Shown here piece by piece: positions 1 through 10,479 of a stretch of 64,000 bases of DNA (position 1 is its first letter; each line of letters begins with the position of its first letter). Position numbers and translations under genes: made by a program. The DNA lies in contig CM040123.1 of the NCBI GenBank assembly GCA_022559845.1, forward strand, positions 298,766,642 through 298,830,641, written 5' to 3'. The stretch comes from Amorphophallus konjac. Its lineage: Eukaryota; Streptophyta; Magnoliopsida; Alismatales; Araceae. Under the pieces are notes generated by a model. The model worked only from the letters and a program-made list of their open reading frames with translations, searched no databases and had not been told where the DNA came from.

Positions 1-1
1 A

Positions 2-2104
2 GGATTTGGGAGGACTGGGGCATCCATAGGTGTCCCTCTTGTGAGTGAGTGTGATGAATGTTGGAGGACCCGGACATCCATGAATGCTCCTAACATGCTT
101 GAGATTTATGATGAATGATGATGGACCATTACAACCAAATATTGACCACTCATGTTTTCTTCTTGACATGTGGGTGATATGGATGAATGTACCCGACGGA
201 CTAATCATGCCAAGCGGTGTGATGTGCCAAGACATATGAATTCCTTTCCCAAAGATGACTTCCTCATGTGGGATGGTGGGGTGGTCTTTGAGCTTCCACT
301 CAAAAGGGTCGAAGGGATCTAGGTAGGTGGATATAGGGTGGGGCACCTTCTTGATCTCTAGGCGGGTGTTACCTAAGGTCATGATTCCTATGGTGTAACC
401 TAGGTCATGGATGAGGTGGGTTTGGCACAACATGGTGGGTGGGGGTAGGAAAGGGTGGGTGGTGAATAAGGTGAGTGGGTTACATGGAGATCTAGGCTCC
501 CATAGAAAAGGGTTAAAGGGATCATGGTAAGGGTCACCTTGGTAGGGGTACTCTATGCTCTCAAGGTCCTCGAATGGTGAGTCCTCCTCCTCAATAATTG
601 GGCCAAAGTTGCTAATGGGTTGGCTGATCAAAGCACTTGGGATCTCTATGGTTGGGGAGTGGAATAGGATAGGTTCTTCCTCCATGGGAAGAAGGAGGAT
701 GATCTCACTAGTAACTTGGCCATTAGTGTAGATGGAAGTGATGGAGCCAATGGTGGGATATGCTAGGCTAATGGTGTTAGTTTCGGACGGTCTCATGGCT
801 AGCATATTGGTCAAGTGAATTTGCCAATGTAGGTAGTTCACTAAGTCTCCCAAATCTTCCACACAATAGGAAGTTTGATAAGTGACATGTGGCTGAATGG
901 GAATGATTTGGGATTGATATCCCATGGGTAGGTGGCATGGTTGTAAACTAGGAATGGTAAAACCTTTCTTGAGCCATTGGAGTATGGACTTACCTATGGT
1001 GAGGTTGGGTGTCTCTAGAGGAGCTAGGCTAGAGGTGTGTGAGTTGTTTGGCCTTTGGATTTCCTCTATGTTGGGAGGTGGATCCGGATGGGCATCCTTC
1101 TCCACTTGGGTGGGTGTGTGGGTTGCAACTTCTATTGCTAATGGAGTAGGGGGATCTATGGGGGGTGGTTTGGTGATAGCTAACGTATGACACACCCGGG
1201 GTGGTGAACAAGCATGGGCTTGGGTTGGGATAGGAAGGGGAAGTAGAGGAGGCCTAGGTTGGGGAAAGATTGGTGTAGGAAGCGGGAGGTGGGTTGGGTG
1301 AGGGATTTTGGGTTGATTTGTTTTGGGAGATGTGTCCCTTTTTGGGGATGATGGTGGGTTTGTGGTGGTGGTCAAGGGGGCTTGTGGGGTATGGGTTTGG
1401 TGAGGGGTTTTGGGTTTGGGGGTGGTGGCCATTATGGGCCTCGGTGGATGGGTGGACACGGGATCCAATTGGGTTTGTGGACATATGGTTGTGGTGGGAG
1501 TTTGTAGGTAGGGTGCTGGTGTGGTGGTTGGGGTAGGATAGGTGGGAAGTGATGTGGAATGGGGAATTAGGGTCATGGGTTGGCTACGTGGGGATGAAGG
1601 AGTTGAAGTGCTCCTTAGGTCTTGGTGATTTGAGTATGAGGGGGAAACATATCTAGCCCTAAGTTGCTCCTTCATATCCTTCCAAGTGGTGATGGGAGTT
1701 TCCCTTCTAAGTACCTTTAGCCCGACAATTTGCATCCAATAAGTTTCTGCCCGTTTGGTAAGTTGCATTTTGGCAACCAATGCCTTTTCATCCTCGGACA
1801 TATGATACCAAGTGAAGTATTGGTCCATTGTAGCTTCCCAATCTAAATATTCTCTAGGAGAGGTTCCATCAAAGGTGGGAAGTGGGAAAGGGACCATCCT
1901 ATCGTCCGTCCTTGGGACGGGCCTATTTTCTCCAAGTTGGTTGAGTCGGCCCGATATGTTATCAAGCCGCTCATTGGCATAGGTCAAGGCTTTCATGAAG
2001 TAGTTGATATGGCCAGGGAAGTTATGGGTGTTAGTGGTAGGCATCTCTTGGTGGCTTGGACTTATGGAGTGAGTTGATTGGTAAGGTCGATATGAGGTGG
2101 CCAT
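2..2104 (-). CDS. Gag-like/novel-cassette protein of element A, open for 701 codons, continues past window edge
   Basis: The reading frame opens at ATG 2104 (MATSYRPYQS) and has no stop through base 2, so it is at least 701 residues and incomplete at its C-terminus. Residues 1-160 look like a retrotransposon Gag N-terminal region (LPTFDGTSPREYLDWE near 75-90; TTWKDMKEQLRARYVSPSY near 139-157). Residues 165-350 form a Pro/Thr-rich linker. Residues 395-480 contain a block shared with elements B and C (TSYCVEDLGDL, GSITSIYTNG, TSEIILLLPM). Acidic EEEDSPFEDLE lies near 505-515, followed by two DPF(N/D)PF.W motifs (528-534, 596-602). Residues 656-700 hold CPGPP-type repeats (FGCNGP, HGCPGPP, YGCPSPP). 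There is no zinc knuckle and no protease DTG motif. The first 160 residues match plant gypsy Gag organisation; the rest I do not recognise. The start follows a leader of 86 bases after the primer site and begins MATS as in element C. Confidence 0.85.
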   Translation of the reverse strand, partial: MATSYRPYQSTHSISPSHQEMPTTNTHNFPGHINYFMKALTYANERLDNISGRLNQLGENRPVPRTDDRMVPFPLPTFDGTSPREYLDWEATMDQYFTWYHMSEDEKALVAKMQLTKRAETYWMQIVGLKVLRRETPITTWKDMKEQLRARYVSPSYSNHQDLRSTSTPSSPRSQPMTLIPHSTSLPTYPTPTTTPAPYLQTPTTTICPQTQLDPVSTHPPRPIMATTPKPKTPHQTHTPQAPLTTTTNPPSSPKRDTSPKTNQPKIPHPTHLPLPTPIFPQPRPPLLPLPIPTQAHACSPPRVCHTLAITKPPPIDPPTPLAIEVATHTPTQVEKDAHPDPPPNIEEIQRPNNSHTSSLAPLETPNLTIGKSILQWLKKGFTIPSLQPCHLPMGYQSQIIPIQPHVTYQTSYCVEDLGDLVNYLHWQIHLTNMLAMRPSETNTISLAYPTIGSITSIYTNGQVTSEIILLLPMEEEPILFHSPTIEIPSALISQPISNFGPIIEEEDSPFEDLESIEYPYQGDPYHDPFNPFLWEPRSPCNPLTLFTTHPFLPPPTMLCQTHLIHDLGYTIGIMTLGNTRLEIKKVPHPISTYLDPFDPFEWKLKDHPTIPHEEVIFGKGIHMSWHITPLGMISPSGTFIHITHMSRRKHEWSIFGCNGPSSFIINLKHVRSIHGCPGPPTFITLTHKRDTYGCPSPPKS

Positions 2105-2190
2105 ACTAGGGGACAAGAGTGATGCACTTGAAGACTCTAAATGCATAGACATGCCCTAGGACCAACTTGATAGAGACAAGTTATGAACTT

Positions 2191-2202
2191 GCTCTGATAC
2201 CA
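2191..2202 (-). other. Primer-binding site of element A (initiator Met-tRNA)
   Basis: On the minus strand the sequence reads TGGTATCAGAGC two bases after the LTR end. This is the standard complement to the 3' end of plant initiator methionine tRNA used to prime minus-strand DNA synthesis. It fixes the element's orientation. Confidence 0.93.
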
Positions 2203-2204
2203 CT

Positions 2205-4437
2205 TGATGTGACACCACCTATGGACCTATTTTGTAAGCATTCAAGTTTGAGCAGCGGACTCACACTAGCGAGCTCACCCGTATGGCGCACACTAGTGCC
2301 CGATGGCGACTAGGCGATGTTGGAGAGGGTCCGAGGTGGGACCTTGAGGCTCCAATGGTTGGCTAGCTTGAGGAGAACCCCAAATGGGCCTAGGATGCCC
2401 AAATCATGGGCAGCCAACACACCAAGGGTGTGGGTTAAGTGGATGCTCTCACAACTCGCCCGCGGTGGTCACTCAATTTGGGTAGCAATTTAAAATCGGA
2501 CACTCTCTTACCGCCGATGGAGTAACTATAGCAATACTAAGCTAAGCAAGTCCATTACAGTAATGAGAGATGTTCAGGAGCTCACCTAGCCGGCGTGAAA
2601 ACGCCGACTCCGGCCGGAGACGGGGGCGAGCGGGGAGGCGAGGGTATGCACCCGCACGCCGCGTCGGTGTCGCTTCAACCTAAAATGAAAAGATTACACC
2701 ACTACACCTCTCGCAGGAGGGGTGATCTTGGGGTGGGGATTAATCTTATTATATCCAATACTACCTCCACGCAGGGAGGGGCCTTCAGCCGGCCAAGCGG
2801 GGTGGGGATTTATGCTAAGGAAACCCGATTTGCCGATCCCCGCCGGTTCTACCAACCTTCAAAATTGTTGGATAGGGGGCCGGTGATGTCACTGTCACAA
2901 ATTCCACAGAGCTCAGATCCTGACGAAACCTACGCCAAAAGTTTTCCAACTGACAGAGGATGATGCCTGAATTTTTTGGGAAGCTCTGGACCTCGGGGCT
3001 GATCGGACCGGCGACTAGAGCAGGACAGCAACACTCTGCTTTGGACTGATGCAGAACTGATGCAGTGGATTGCAGAAGGCGCTGCGGTCGCTCCCGAACT
3101 TCAAATTGAACAAAACTGGTGGTGACGTGATCGTGGTCGGAGTAGCTTCGAGCAGAAGTTGACGGGGCCACAATCCGAGGTCGGAGATGAGAATGGTGGC
3201 CAGATAAATGAAGACAGGTCAAACCTGAGTCCACTGGTGGCAGACTGCACACTCCGACGAAATAATTCAGAACAAATAGCTCGGGCAGGCGATTGGCGTC
3301 GTTCTTTCTGCTACTGATGGAGGACTAGACGAATAAGAATTTTGTAGAAGGAAGTGTGCTCGAATTCCTCCAAGGTTGACCGCAGAGCAGCTTCCAAGAT
3401 CGCTCTGGTCTTCAGTCTGGGACAGATTGCGCAGTCGTTGAAGATGACGCTCCTCCGGACAGCTCCGAACTCGGAAGCCGGCGAGACCACCACCGTTGGA
3501 AAGCTATCTCGATGACGATTCCAGCAATGTAGGCCTTACCACCTGAATCTTTGAGAGACGGTCGTGGCTGCCTCTGCAAGTCGCTGCAACTCTGCTGCCT
3601 GAAACAGAGGCTGAATGAGAAGAAGATGAGGGGGTGGGGAAGGGGATGGCCAAGAGAGTAAGAGGTGGAGGGTGAACTTGGCTGGTATGGGGAAGGGGGG
3701 CTGCGACTTTTGGTGGTTTAGGAGGTGGGGAGATGGAAGGGCACTGCCCTAGGGAGAGGGAAATTTGAATTTGGGCTTAGGGAAGAGCCCCTTCAACCTT
3801 GGGGAGAGGAAGGGGTGCTTAGGAAGTGGTGTTGGGTAGTTGGGGGTTGGGAGGTGGGGTGTGGATTGGAGGATGCCACCTTGGGTTGGGGGGGAGTTAA
3901 ATGGGTGTATGGGGAAGGGGAGAGGTCTTAATGAGGGGTGAATGGGGAGGAGAGAGAAAATTCCGAAAATTGGGGTGGAGGGAGAGAGAGAGAGAGAGGG
4001 GGGACCCCTTAGAGAGAGAGAGTGAGAGAGAGAGAGATCTAGTGGGATTTGGAAGTGGATTTCAATTTTCATTCAATTGTTCATTACTTCAAAATGAGGG
4101 GAATGGGGTCCTATATATAGGCAACCCACATTTCTACAAAAGTCCCTGACATTTGACTCAATGACAAATAACCGAAGGGATAGGGGTGCCCTTGGGCCAA
4201 GCCCAATGAATTGGGCCCACTAGCCTAACAAACCAGCCTAATGACACAATACTTAGGAAAATGACTCACTAACCTAGGTACATGACTCAAATAAAGGGAA
4301 AATTACATGATATTGACTCAAATAAAATGTGAAGATTACATGACTAGACTCAAAAATACATGACTAACATAATGGCGCTTGTCGACGAACAATCCGAGTC
4401 CGGAGAAAATGTGGAGGGGCAAGGGATGCCCTCATCA
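2205..4437 (-). repeat. 5' LTR of element A (about 2.23 kb)
   Basis: Minus-strand LTR bounded by TGATG at 4437 and CATCA at 2205, adjoining the primer site. It has a TATA box (4112-4119) followed by a GA/CT-rich transcribed leader (plus-strand GA repeats at about 3982-4036). Several short frames inside it are low-complexity and not genes. Compared with the element C LTRs it shares the GAGTCA-containing upstream region and the GGGCCCAAT...GGGCT motif, but it is clearly a different subfamily. Confidence 0.85.
4112..4119 (-). promoter_or_regulatory. LTR TATA box, element A
   Basis: Minus-strand TATATATA inside CCTATATATAGG, in the same context (GTGGGTT.CCTATA..AGGACCCC) as the TATA boxes of both element C LTRs. 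It lies about 320 bases inside the LTR start. Confidence 0.75.
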
Positions 4438-4521
4438 AACGCGTATCGTTTAGTTAACGCGGAGGGTGAAGAATTGCCGAATCCGTGGAACAGGTTGTAT
4501 TTAAAACGTTTTTATCCGTAG
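4438..4521 (+). pseudogene. C-terminal end of Tat-type integrase (element J)
   Basis: In frame from the first base after element A: NAYRLVNAEGEELPNPWN, then RLYLKRFYP and a TAG stop. This matches the conserved end of plant Tat Gag-Pol polyproteins (compare the AYRLSTMEGEPIPRTWN end of element D at about 44270-44346). The rest of the gene lies beyond element A, outside the window. It shows that A inserted into the final codons of a plus-strand Tat pol and that what follows is a Tat 3' UTR. Confidence 0.8.
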
Positions 4522-4914
4522 AGTCAAGCCAACAACGACCCGGTGGCGGGGTATGCCTCTACTTGATCACGAAGGTGATCCCCGGTTCAACATTCACACA
4601 TCGGTTTTCCTCTTTTGCGCAATACCATTTCTCCCTTGGCCATGCTTATGGGAAAGTGAAAATCCTTGTTTTTCTCCTCTCTCGGCTGAAAATAGGGGAA
4701 AGTGGTGAATAAGGGGACGAGAACTGATCTAGACCCCCCGATAAAAGAGGTCTCAAATAGGGGCAGTCCATTATGACCTTATTCCATAGTTATAAGAGTA
4801 AAAAGAAAAGAAGAGAAATAGAGAAAAGCGGTAAAATCGAAGACAAAGCTAAAAACTCATCCAAAAGCTCGAAGCTCAAAAGTCTAAATGACCCCAAAAA
4901 AATGAAGACTCCGT
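4522..4914 (+). other. Start of element J 3' UTR (non-coding)
   Basis: The sequence directly follows the integrase stop. It turns A/G-rich from about 4795 (AAAAGAAAAGAAGAG). I see no gene. It ends where a direct repeat of TGTTGGACTGGACTCT (near 4919-4935 and 10204-10221) marks the likely edges of element K. Confidence 0.5.
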
Positions 4915-7581
4915 TGTAGCTGTTGGACTGGACTCTTTTGGACTAGACTCTTTTGTAGCGGTGAGGGTGGTTGCTGTTCGCGGCTTTTGTGCCAACATGG
5001 TGTCTGAGGATCGAGGTCAAGAGCCTTCTCCCTCATCGGTGGTGGCCCTGGTCGTGCTGCGTTGGGCAGAGGTTGTTGGCAGGCGTGAGCTCGTGGTGCT
5101 GCATTCAAGAAACCTGCAGCGTGGTCAGGGAGCTGGAGAGGATTGTTCATGGTTAAGTGGTCGTAAGCGTGCTTCAAGGGAGCTGCTGTCAGTTTTGACC
5201 ACTCCAGCTTGGGGTTTGTCTAGCTCCTGAGGTGTTTTGGTCGAGAAGTGTGCTCGGGTGAGCGGAAGATCTTCTCGGTGAGCTGCTGTTTCGTCGAGCC
5301 TGATGTTCTTGTCGTGCTCTGTGGCATCAGAATGACGTGTCGGTCCCGATTATTCTACGGATTTCGAGGTAGGATTTGGCAGAGATGTCCCGGTAAGTCT
5401 TTGCTCCTGCGTTTCTGTCAGTGGATGGGTTGTGTTCGCCCTGGAGTTGGCTTGAGATGTGAAGGCTCCACGGCGAGTTCGGGACTCGAGGATGAGCATC
5501 GACGGTTATCATTGTGGCTCGTGTAGCGGCTCTTGGCGCGGTGCGCTACAGTTTGAGGAATTGTAGCGGTGGTGTATCGAAAGATGCTGTGATTGCAGTC
5601 CGACGTGACACTCGCCGAGTGTGTCGGAGGCGTTGACCTGATGTGGTGGTGATTTTCTCGGTGCTGGAAGGTGTTGTTCCCAGTGCGCGTGAGATTCGAG
5701 GTCAGGTCGAGCGTAGAGATTCTTCCATTGGTCGGAGGTATGTTGGTTTCACCTTTGGTTTTAGAGATTGTGTTTTGCTAGGTTCGTCGTCTTGCATCAT
5801 GTGTTCGGATTGGTTGGCTTTGTGTGCCATGAAGTCCATGCGAGACGTGCTCCTTGTCTTGGCCAGGTGGTTGCCTGTGAGAAGCTGTGCCCATTCCCTT
5901 GTCGTGTGAGGATGTGCTGGCGATGTTCCGGAAGGACGAGTGCCGATTGGGCGGTGTTTGCTTTCTCGGCTGTGCGCGCGTGGATCAGAGTGCTCAGCGG
6001 AAGCCTGGTGGGCTTGTGACCCACTGGTTTAGGATCGTAGCGTTGGTTGCTACGGGTGGATTCTTGAGTTTGCGTTGAGCATTGGACGATTGGTTCCTCT
6101 GTGCAAAACGTGTTGTTGCCGTGCCGTTGCCCGAGGTATTATGGTTCTTGGCACTGGCATGATGGAGTGTTGGGAAATGTGCTGGCTAGTGCGCCGCATG
6201 AGTACCCTATTCTTGTGGTGGAAGCTGTGTCAGGCGTCGGTGTTGGGCCCGGATAGGGTTGTTGAGGATGTCGCCTGACGGAAGTTGAGTAATTTGATGA
6301 GATCAGACGGAAGAGTGATGCCTGTGGGTGGAGGCCTTTTTCATGCAGTTGGCGTCGGATTGGTGGTCCTTAATGGGACGTTGGTGTCACAATGGTTATC
6401 CCTAGTTTGGTGACCAGCATGGGATGGTTCCCCTGTAAGTCTGAGTCGAGTGAGGTGATGACTGAAGACACCATGATCTTGTCATCTGGTTTCATCGTGC
6501 TCCCCGAGAGGGTCGTGTTGGTGCCATGATCGAGCTCAGATGCAGAATTCGAGAGGAGTGTGGCTCGAGTTGTGATAATTGTCATTGTGTGAGTCAGCGG
6601 ATGGCCTGTTGTGAGTTGGATCGTGCCTGGTGGGCCGATGGAGGTTTCTCGTTGACGTGTATTTGGCAACCAGTGGATGGTCGTTCACAGACAGAAGATG
6701 CTGGTTGTTGGGGCTCGAGCGTGGCGAGAGCCGTGTGCCAGCGAGGCCTTGGGTGGCTGATCATGAGGTGTGCATTTCCGGACATGATCTGGGCTTTGTC
6801 GAAGCCTGTCTCCTTACAAGAGTTGGCACAGTGATATGTCTGGTTTTCGGGTTGCCAGGTCTGAGGTGATTCTTGGTGCTGAGCCGATGTCCTGGTTGCA
6901 GTCTGTCAAGATGGCTGCATAAGCCGATGGAGGCTCTGTGTTGGTTGTTCCCTTGCGAAGGGTGTGTGACTTGTTAGATGGTTGTGTAGCTGTTGTGTGT
7001 TTTGTCTGCCGACCATATGATGGATTGGTAGCTATTTCTCGTGGCGAGGATTACGTTCCCTCGGTGATCGAGAGGGTGGCAGCGATGCCGTGAGTTGTTT
7101 TCGTTGTGTCTTAGGTGATGCCAGACTTGCGCCTTTGTATTATTCCTGCTTTGGTGATCGATGTGTGTGCGGTGTGCGGAGCGTGGCGTCGTTCGTGATT
7201 ATGGTCTGGCCGTATCCCTCATGATCGGTGCTTTTACGAGAATCGAGATTTTTCTGTGCTGGAGCCCTAACAGCGTTGTCAGTTGGTTGAGGCGTTCTTC
7301 CCCTGTAACTTGGTGTTAGTCCTGAATTTCGAGGATGAAATTTCTTTAAGGGGCGAGGGCTATAATGCCCCAGATTTTTGGATCCTTGCTCGTGGGTCCC
7401 GGATCTGGTTTCTCGTAGTGTTTGATCCGTTGTGTCCAAAATTTCATTTCGGACATCTTTCGTGTTCAGATCGGCGTGATCGGAGTTGTTTCGGAGGCCC
7501 GGAAGCGTTCCGCGGCTTTTCCGCGTGTGTTTTTCGATTCCCGGTGTGTGTTTCGGTAATTCCTTCGGAACCTCGTTGTGG

Positions 7582-7601
7582 GTGAACCGGGCCGTTCACC
7601 T
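7582..7601 (+). repeat. Inverted repeat upstream of K TATA box
   Basis: GGTGAAC, six bases, GTTCACC: a perfect 7-bp inverted repeat ending 97 bases before the TATA box at 7698. Confidence 0.7.
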
Positions 7602-7697
7602 AGGCGAGTGTGGTACCGTTGCGATCGGTGCGTTCCGAGGATCACGGAAATGTGATTTTCCTATTTTTGGTATTTTTTGGATTTTCCAGATTTTCCT

Positions 7698-7705
7698 ATA
7701 TATAA
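7698..7705 (+). promoter_or_regulatory. LTR TATA box, element K
   Basis: TATATATA within CCTATATATAACC, followed by a pyrimidine-rich (CT) leader as is usual for plant LTR promoters. Confidence 0.65.
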
Positions 7706-8248
7706 CCTTTTTCTCTCTCCCCCCTCTCATTTCTCTCTTCTCTCCCTCTCTCTTCTCACGCTCTCTCCTCTCTCCCTCTCTCTCCGGAGACCGACGGGGT
7801 GGAGCATGGGTGAGGTGGGGACGGCGCGGGCGAGGCACGGGCTAGGATGGGTGAGGATCAAGGCGGTGGAGGTGCGGTGAAGCTCGGCCGTGGGTTCATG
7901 GAACGACGAGGCTTCAACGGCATTTTCTTCGTGGATCGGCGTCCGCGGTGCGTCGAATCTTCGGTGGAGGTAGGGAGATGGACCCTCAACTCACGTACTT
8001 CATTTCCCATGAGTTTTGTAGGCCGTGGTGAGCCGAGCAGGCTTGTTTGGGCGTTTTGGGGAAAATGCATGTTTTTGGGTGTGTGAGCCGAATCTTCTGT
8101 TTTGATTGTGTTTTTGGGGTTTAAATGGGTCCTCTCGGTGCTGGAGAGGTTGGGGAATTTTTTCCCTTTTGTTTCCCCTTCACCTGGGGGTGAACGGGGC
8201 GTGGAATGGGTTTTTCTGCGGTTTCTGCCATTGTCGGGCGCGGACTGA

Positions 8249-8486
8249 GAACGCGCTAGTCTCAGGTAGCGCGTTCTTGAGGGTCACGCCGCCCCGATGG
8301 GACGCGTTCATCGGAGAAGATGAACAGTAAGGCGGTTCCTGTCGCGCTATAGGGTCCTAGCGCATTCTGCCTTGTCGGGCTAGGTGATCCTAGCGTAATC
8401 TGTCCTGGTCGCGCTATAGGCCTCTAGCGCGATCTGTCTTGTCGCGCTACCAGTGTATAGCGCGTTCTATTCTGAACGCGCTATAC
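8249..8486 (+). repeat. Cluster of GC-rich inverted repeats in K LTR
   Basis: Two perfect hairpins bracket the cluster: GAACGCGCTA/TAGCGCGTTC (8249-8258, 8267-8276) and GTATAGCGCGTTC/GAACGCGCTATAC (8455-8467, 8474-8486; 13 bp with a 6-base loop). Between them are several imperfect copies of CGCGCTATAGG...CTAGCGC. All carry the word CGCGCTA in one or the other orientation. Confidence 0.8.
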
Positions 8487-10230
8487 GAGGGTAGTGCGAT
8501 CTTGAGGGGACCTATCGGGCCACCCAGGGTGGGTAGTCTGTGGTTGATTGTTCTCCCCTTGGGCCGTGTGTGTCCCGGACATCACGTGGAGTTCTGTTAC
8601 TGTGTTTTGGGGTGTCTGGAGGTGCCATGTTACCTCGATAAGCGTGTCCGTGGGCTTGGCGGGTCCAGGTGACCCCAGGTGTTCCGGGCTTCTGTGTTCT
8701 TGCTTGATCAAGTCACCGTGTATCGGTGTGAGTGCGGTGAGGTTTCCCCGCAAGTCGTTGCATCTCTGGAAGGTGGCTTCCGAGTGGGCCAAGCGTGTGG
8801 CCTTGGATGGTGAGTCCAGTCTCCCAGCCTGGGGCTAGGGTTTTCTTAAGTTCCCTCCTCAAGGGATGGGTCTCTGCGGTTGCGAACTGCCTCGTGAGTT
8901 ATCGCATTATGGTTTTAGACCTAGAGATTGGACTAGATTGATGGCCTTGTGTTGTTGCGTGCGACGGTCTTGACCCCGAGTCTTCTGACTCAAGGACCAT
9001 TGGCTGTAGCGCGTCTAGAGGACTGCCCAGAGTCCAGTGGCTTAGCGTCACTTTGTTTTTCTCGACTCTTGCGTAGGGTGCGTGCGTAGCCATGAGCTGC
9101 GAGTCCCGTTCCTTCTCCGACTGTGGTCGCCGTGCGACGGTGCTGGTACGTGGGATCGTCCCCGTACGTCGTCGGATTCGGACGTTGTTTTCCGTTGACT
9201 TGAGAGTCTACTCCTTTAATGGCCCTCCACTAGTCGTAGCCTGCTTACACGCGTGTGGTCCGACCATGGAGTGGTGGAGAGGCTACCCTGAGAATGATTT
9301 TGGACTGGTTTCCGTCAGGCCCCTCGTCGTTAGCCAGAGTCCGGCTACGGGGGAAAACCGGTCAGAGGGCCAGACCTAGGACGCATGGTCTGTGTGTGCA
9401 CACGTGGTTGGGGGCGGTTGGACCCACGCCGACGGGCGTGACCCCAGCTAGTCACTTGCTTTGTGGTTACTTGTTCGGTGTCCGTGCCTCTGGTAGGCGC
9501 TACCACGTCAGGCAGTTCACCTACGGTACGGTGTAAGTCGTCAGGGGACGCAACCGGCCTTGCTTCTAGTGGGAGGTACTCCTGTCGAGTCGGGAGTGTC
9601 AGACTGTCAGTCTCTGTGACTTTGACCTTTGGGTTTTGGTCATGTTGACCGTTGAGTTTTGGTTGTCTCTTCGTGGCACGTGTGTCGGTTCTCGTGCCGT
9701 GAGACTAGTGCTAGTATCTTTACCGAGGTTGCGTCTTACTATGCGGTACCCGTGACTAGGTGGTCAGGGTTGCACCTTGGACAGCGTGTCCAGGTTGGCC
9801 GTGTCCTTGGAGACGGGCCTCTTTGGTGCGGTTGCCGTGGGTTTTTACTTCGGTGGGTGGTACTAGTGTAGTTCGGTAGCCCCCGACCGTGAGTTCGGGG
9901 TGTGTTTCCGGTATAGTAGGAGTAGTTGTAGTGCCGGGTTTCGACCGGCCACCGGGTTTACTATTCCTACTGTTGCGGTTGCTCTTGTAACCTTCCTTTC
10001 TGCTACCGCCATTGTTTCTGGTTGGGGTTCCGCGGGATCCTTGCTGAGTCTCTATTTTAGAGACTCATTCCCTACTTTTCAGGTGTGGCGGTTATTCTTC
10101 CTCGAGGTTCGAGGGTGCTGTTCGGAGGTTCTCAGTTGCCAGCTCGTCGGGCCGAGTGTTCACTTGGCATGTGGTACGTTTGTACTGCTTTAGACTATAC
10201 TTTCTGTTGGACTGGACTCTATTGTAGCTG

Positions 10231-10479
10231 TAGTTGTTTAATGAAGAAGAGAAGAAAAGAAAGAAAAAAAGGGGGGGCTGGCAAGCATTGCCAACCAGGA
10301 GAACAAGGACCCCGGTATTCCACCTTTCTGCTGCCCCTATCTGGCATAAGACGGCCCCTCGAATGGCGGTCCGAAGATCCAACAAGCCGCAACTCTAGCT
10401 TGATGAATTACTGCCCGCTGTGAGGAAGGCTTCATAGCAATGAGGCCAAGTACGGCCACCACTCCCGCAGAGAGCATGC
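10231..10479 (+). other. Element J 3' UTR between K and the repeat arrays
   Basis: A/G-rich (GAAGAGAAGAAAAGAAAG) then mixed sequence without a gene. Frames that cross it are extensions of the array at 10480. Confidence 0.45.

Larger units (their letters stand above)
1..4437 (-). mobile_element. Element A: LTR retrotransposon lacking pol core (partial, 5' half)
   Basis: Reverse-strand element. It consists of a 5' LTR (2205-4437), a primer site complementary to initiator Met-tRNA (2191-2202), a leader of about 90 bases and one long open frame that leaves the window at base 1. It interrupts the last codons of a Tat-type integrase; the five bases after its LTR (4438-4442, aacgc) are the expected target-site copy, whose partner lies outside the window. 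LTR and leader are clearly related to element C (47239-54923): same TGATG start, same ATCA end, same GAGTCA-rich upstream stretch and TATA context. No protease, reverse transcriptase, RNase H or integrase core is visible in the 2.1 kb of internal sequence shown. Confidence 0.85.
4915..10230 (+). mobile_element. Element K: decayed Del/Tekay-like Ty3/gypsy element with LTR
   Basis: A 5.3-kb segment bounded by copies of TGTTGGACTGGACTCT. The diagnostic part is at 7328-7370: a frame reading NFEDEIS, an A/G-rich polypurine tract (about 7345-7359) and TATAATGCCCCAG, the arrangement found at pol-end/LTR-start of Del/Tekay-like elements (TG of the LTR changed to TA). Upstream (about 4950-7320) no pol motif is readable in any frame; the plus strand is strongly rich in G and T. 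I see no 5' LTR or primer site, so the left side is either truncated or decayed. Lineage assignment rests mainly on the junction at 7361. Confidence 0.5.
7361..10230 (+). repeat. Probable 3' LTR of element K (about 2.87 kb)
   Basis: It starts after the polypurine tract with TATAATGCCCC, contains a TATA box at 7698-7705, then a CT-rich leader (7710-7790), a cluster of inverted repeats (8249-8486) and long GT-rich sequence. The right end is placed at the TGTTGGACTGGACTCT direct repeat and is uncertain by tens of bases. Short frames within it are not genes. Confidence 0.45.

Noticed and set aside
3982..4036. GA-repeat tract as an independent microsatellite locus
   Set aside because: It corresponds to the CT-rich transcribed leader found at the same place in the C LTRs (about 47630 and 52950), so it is part of the LTR.
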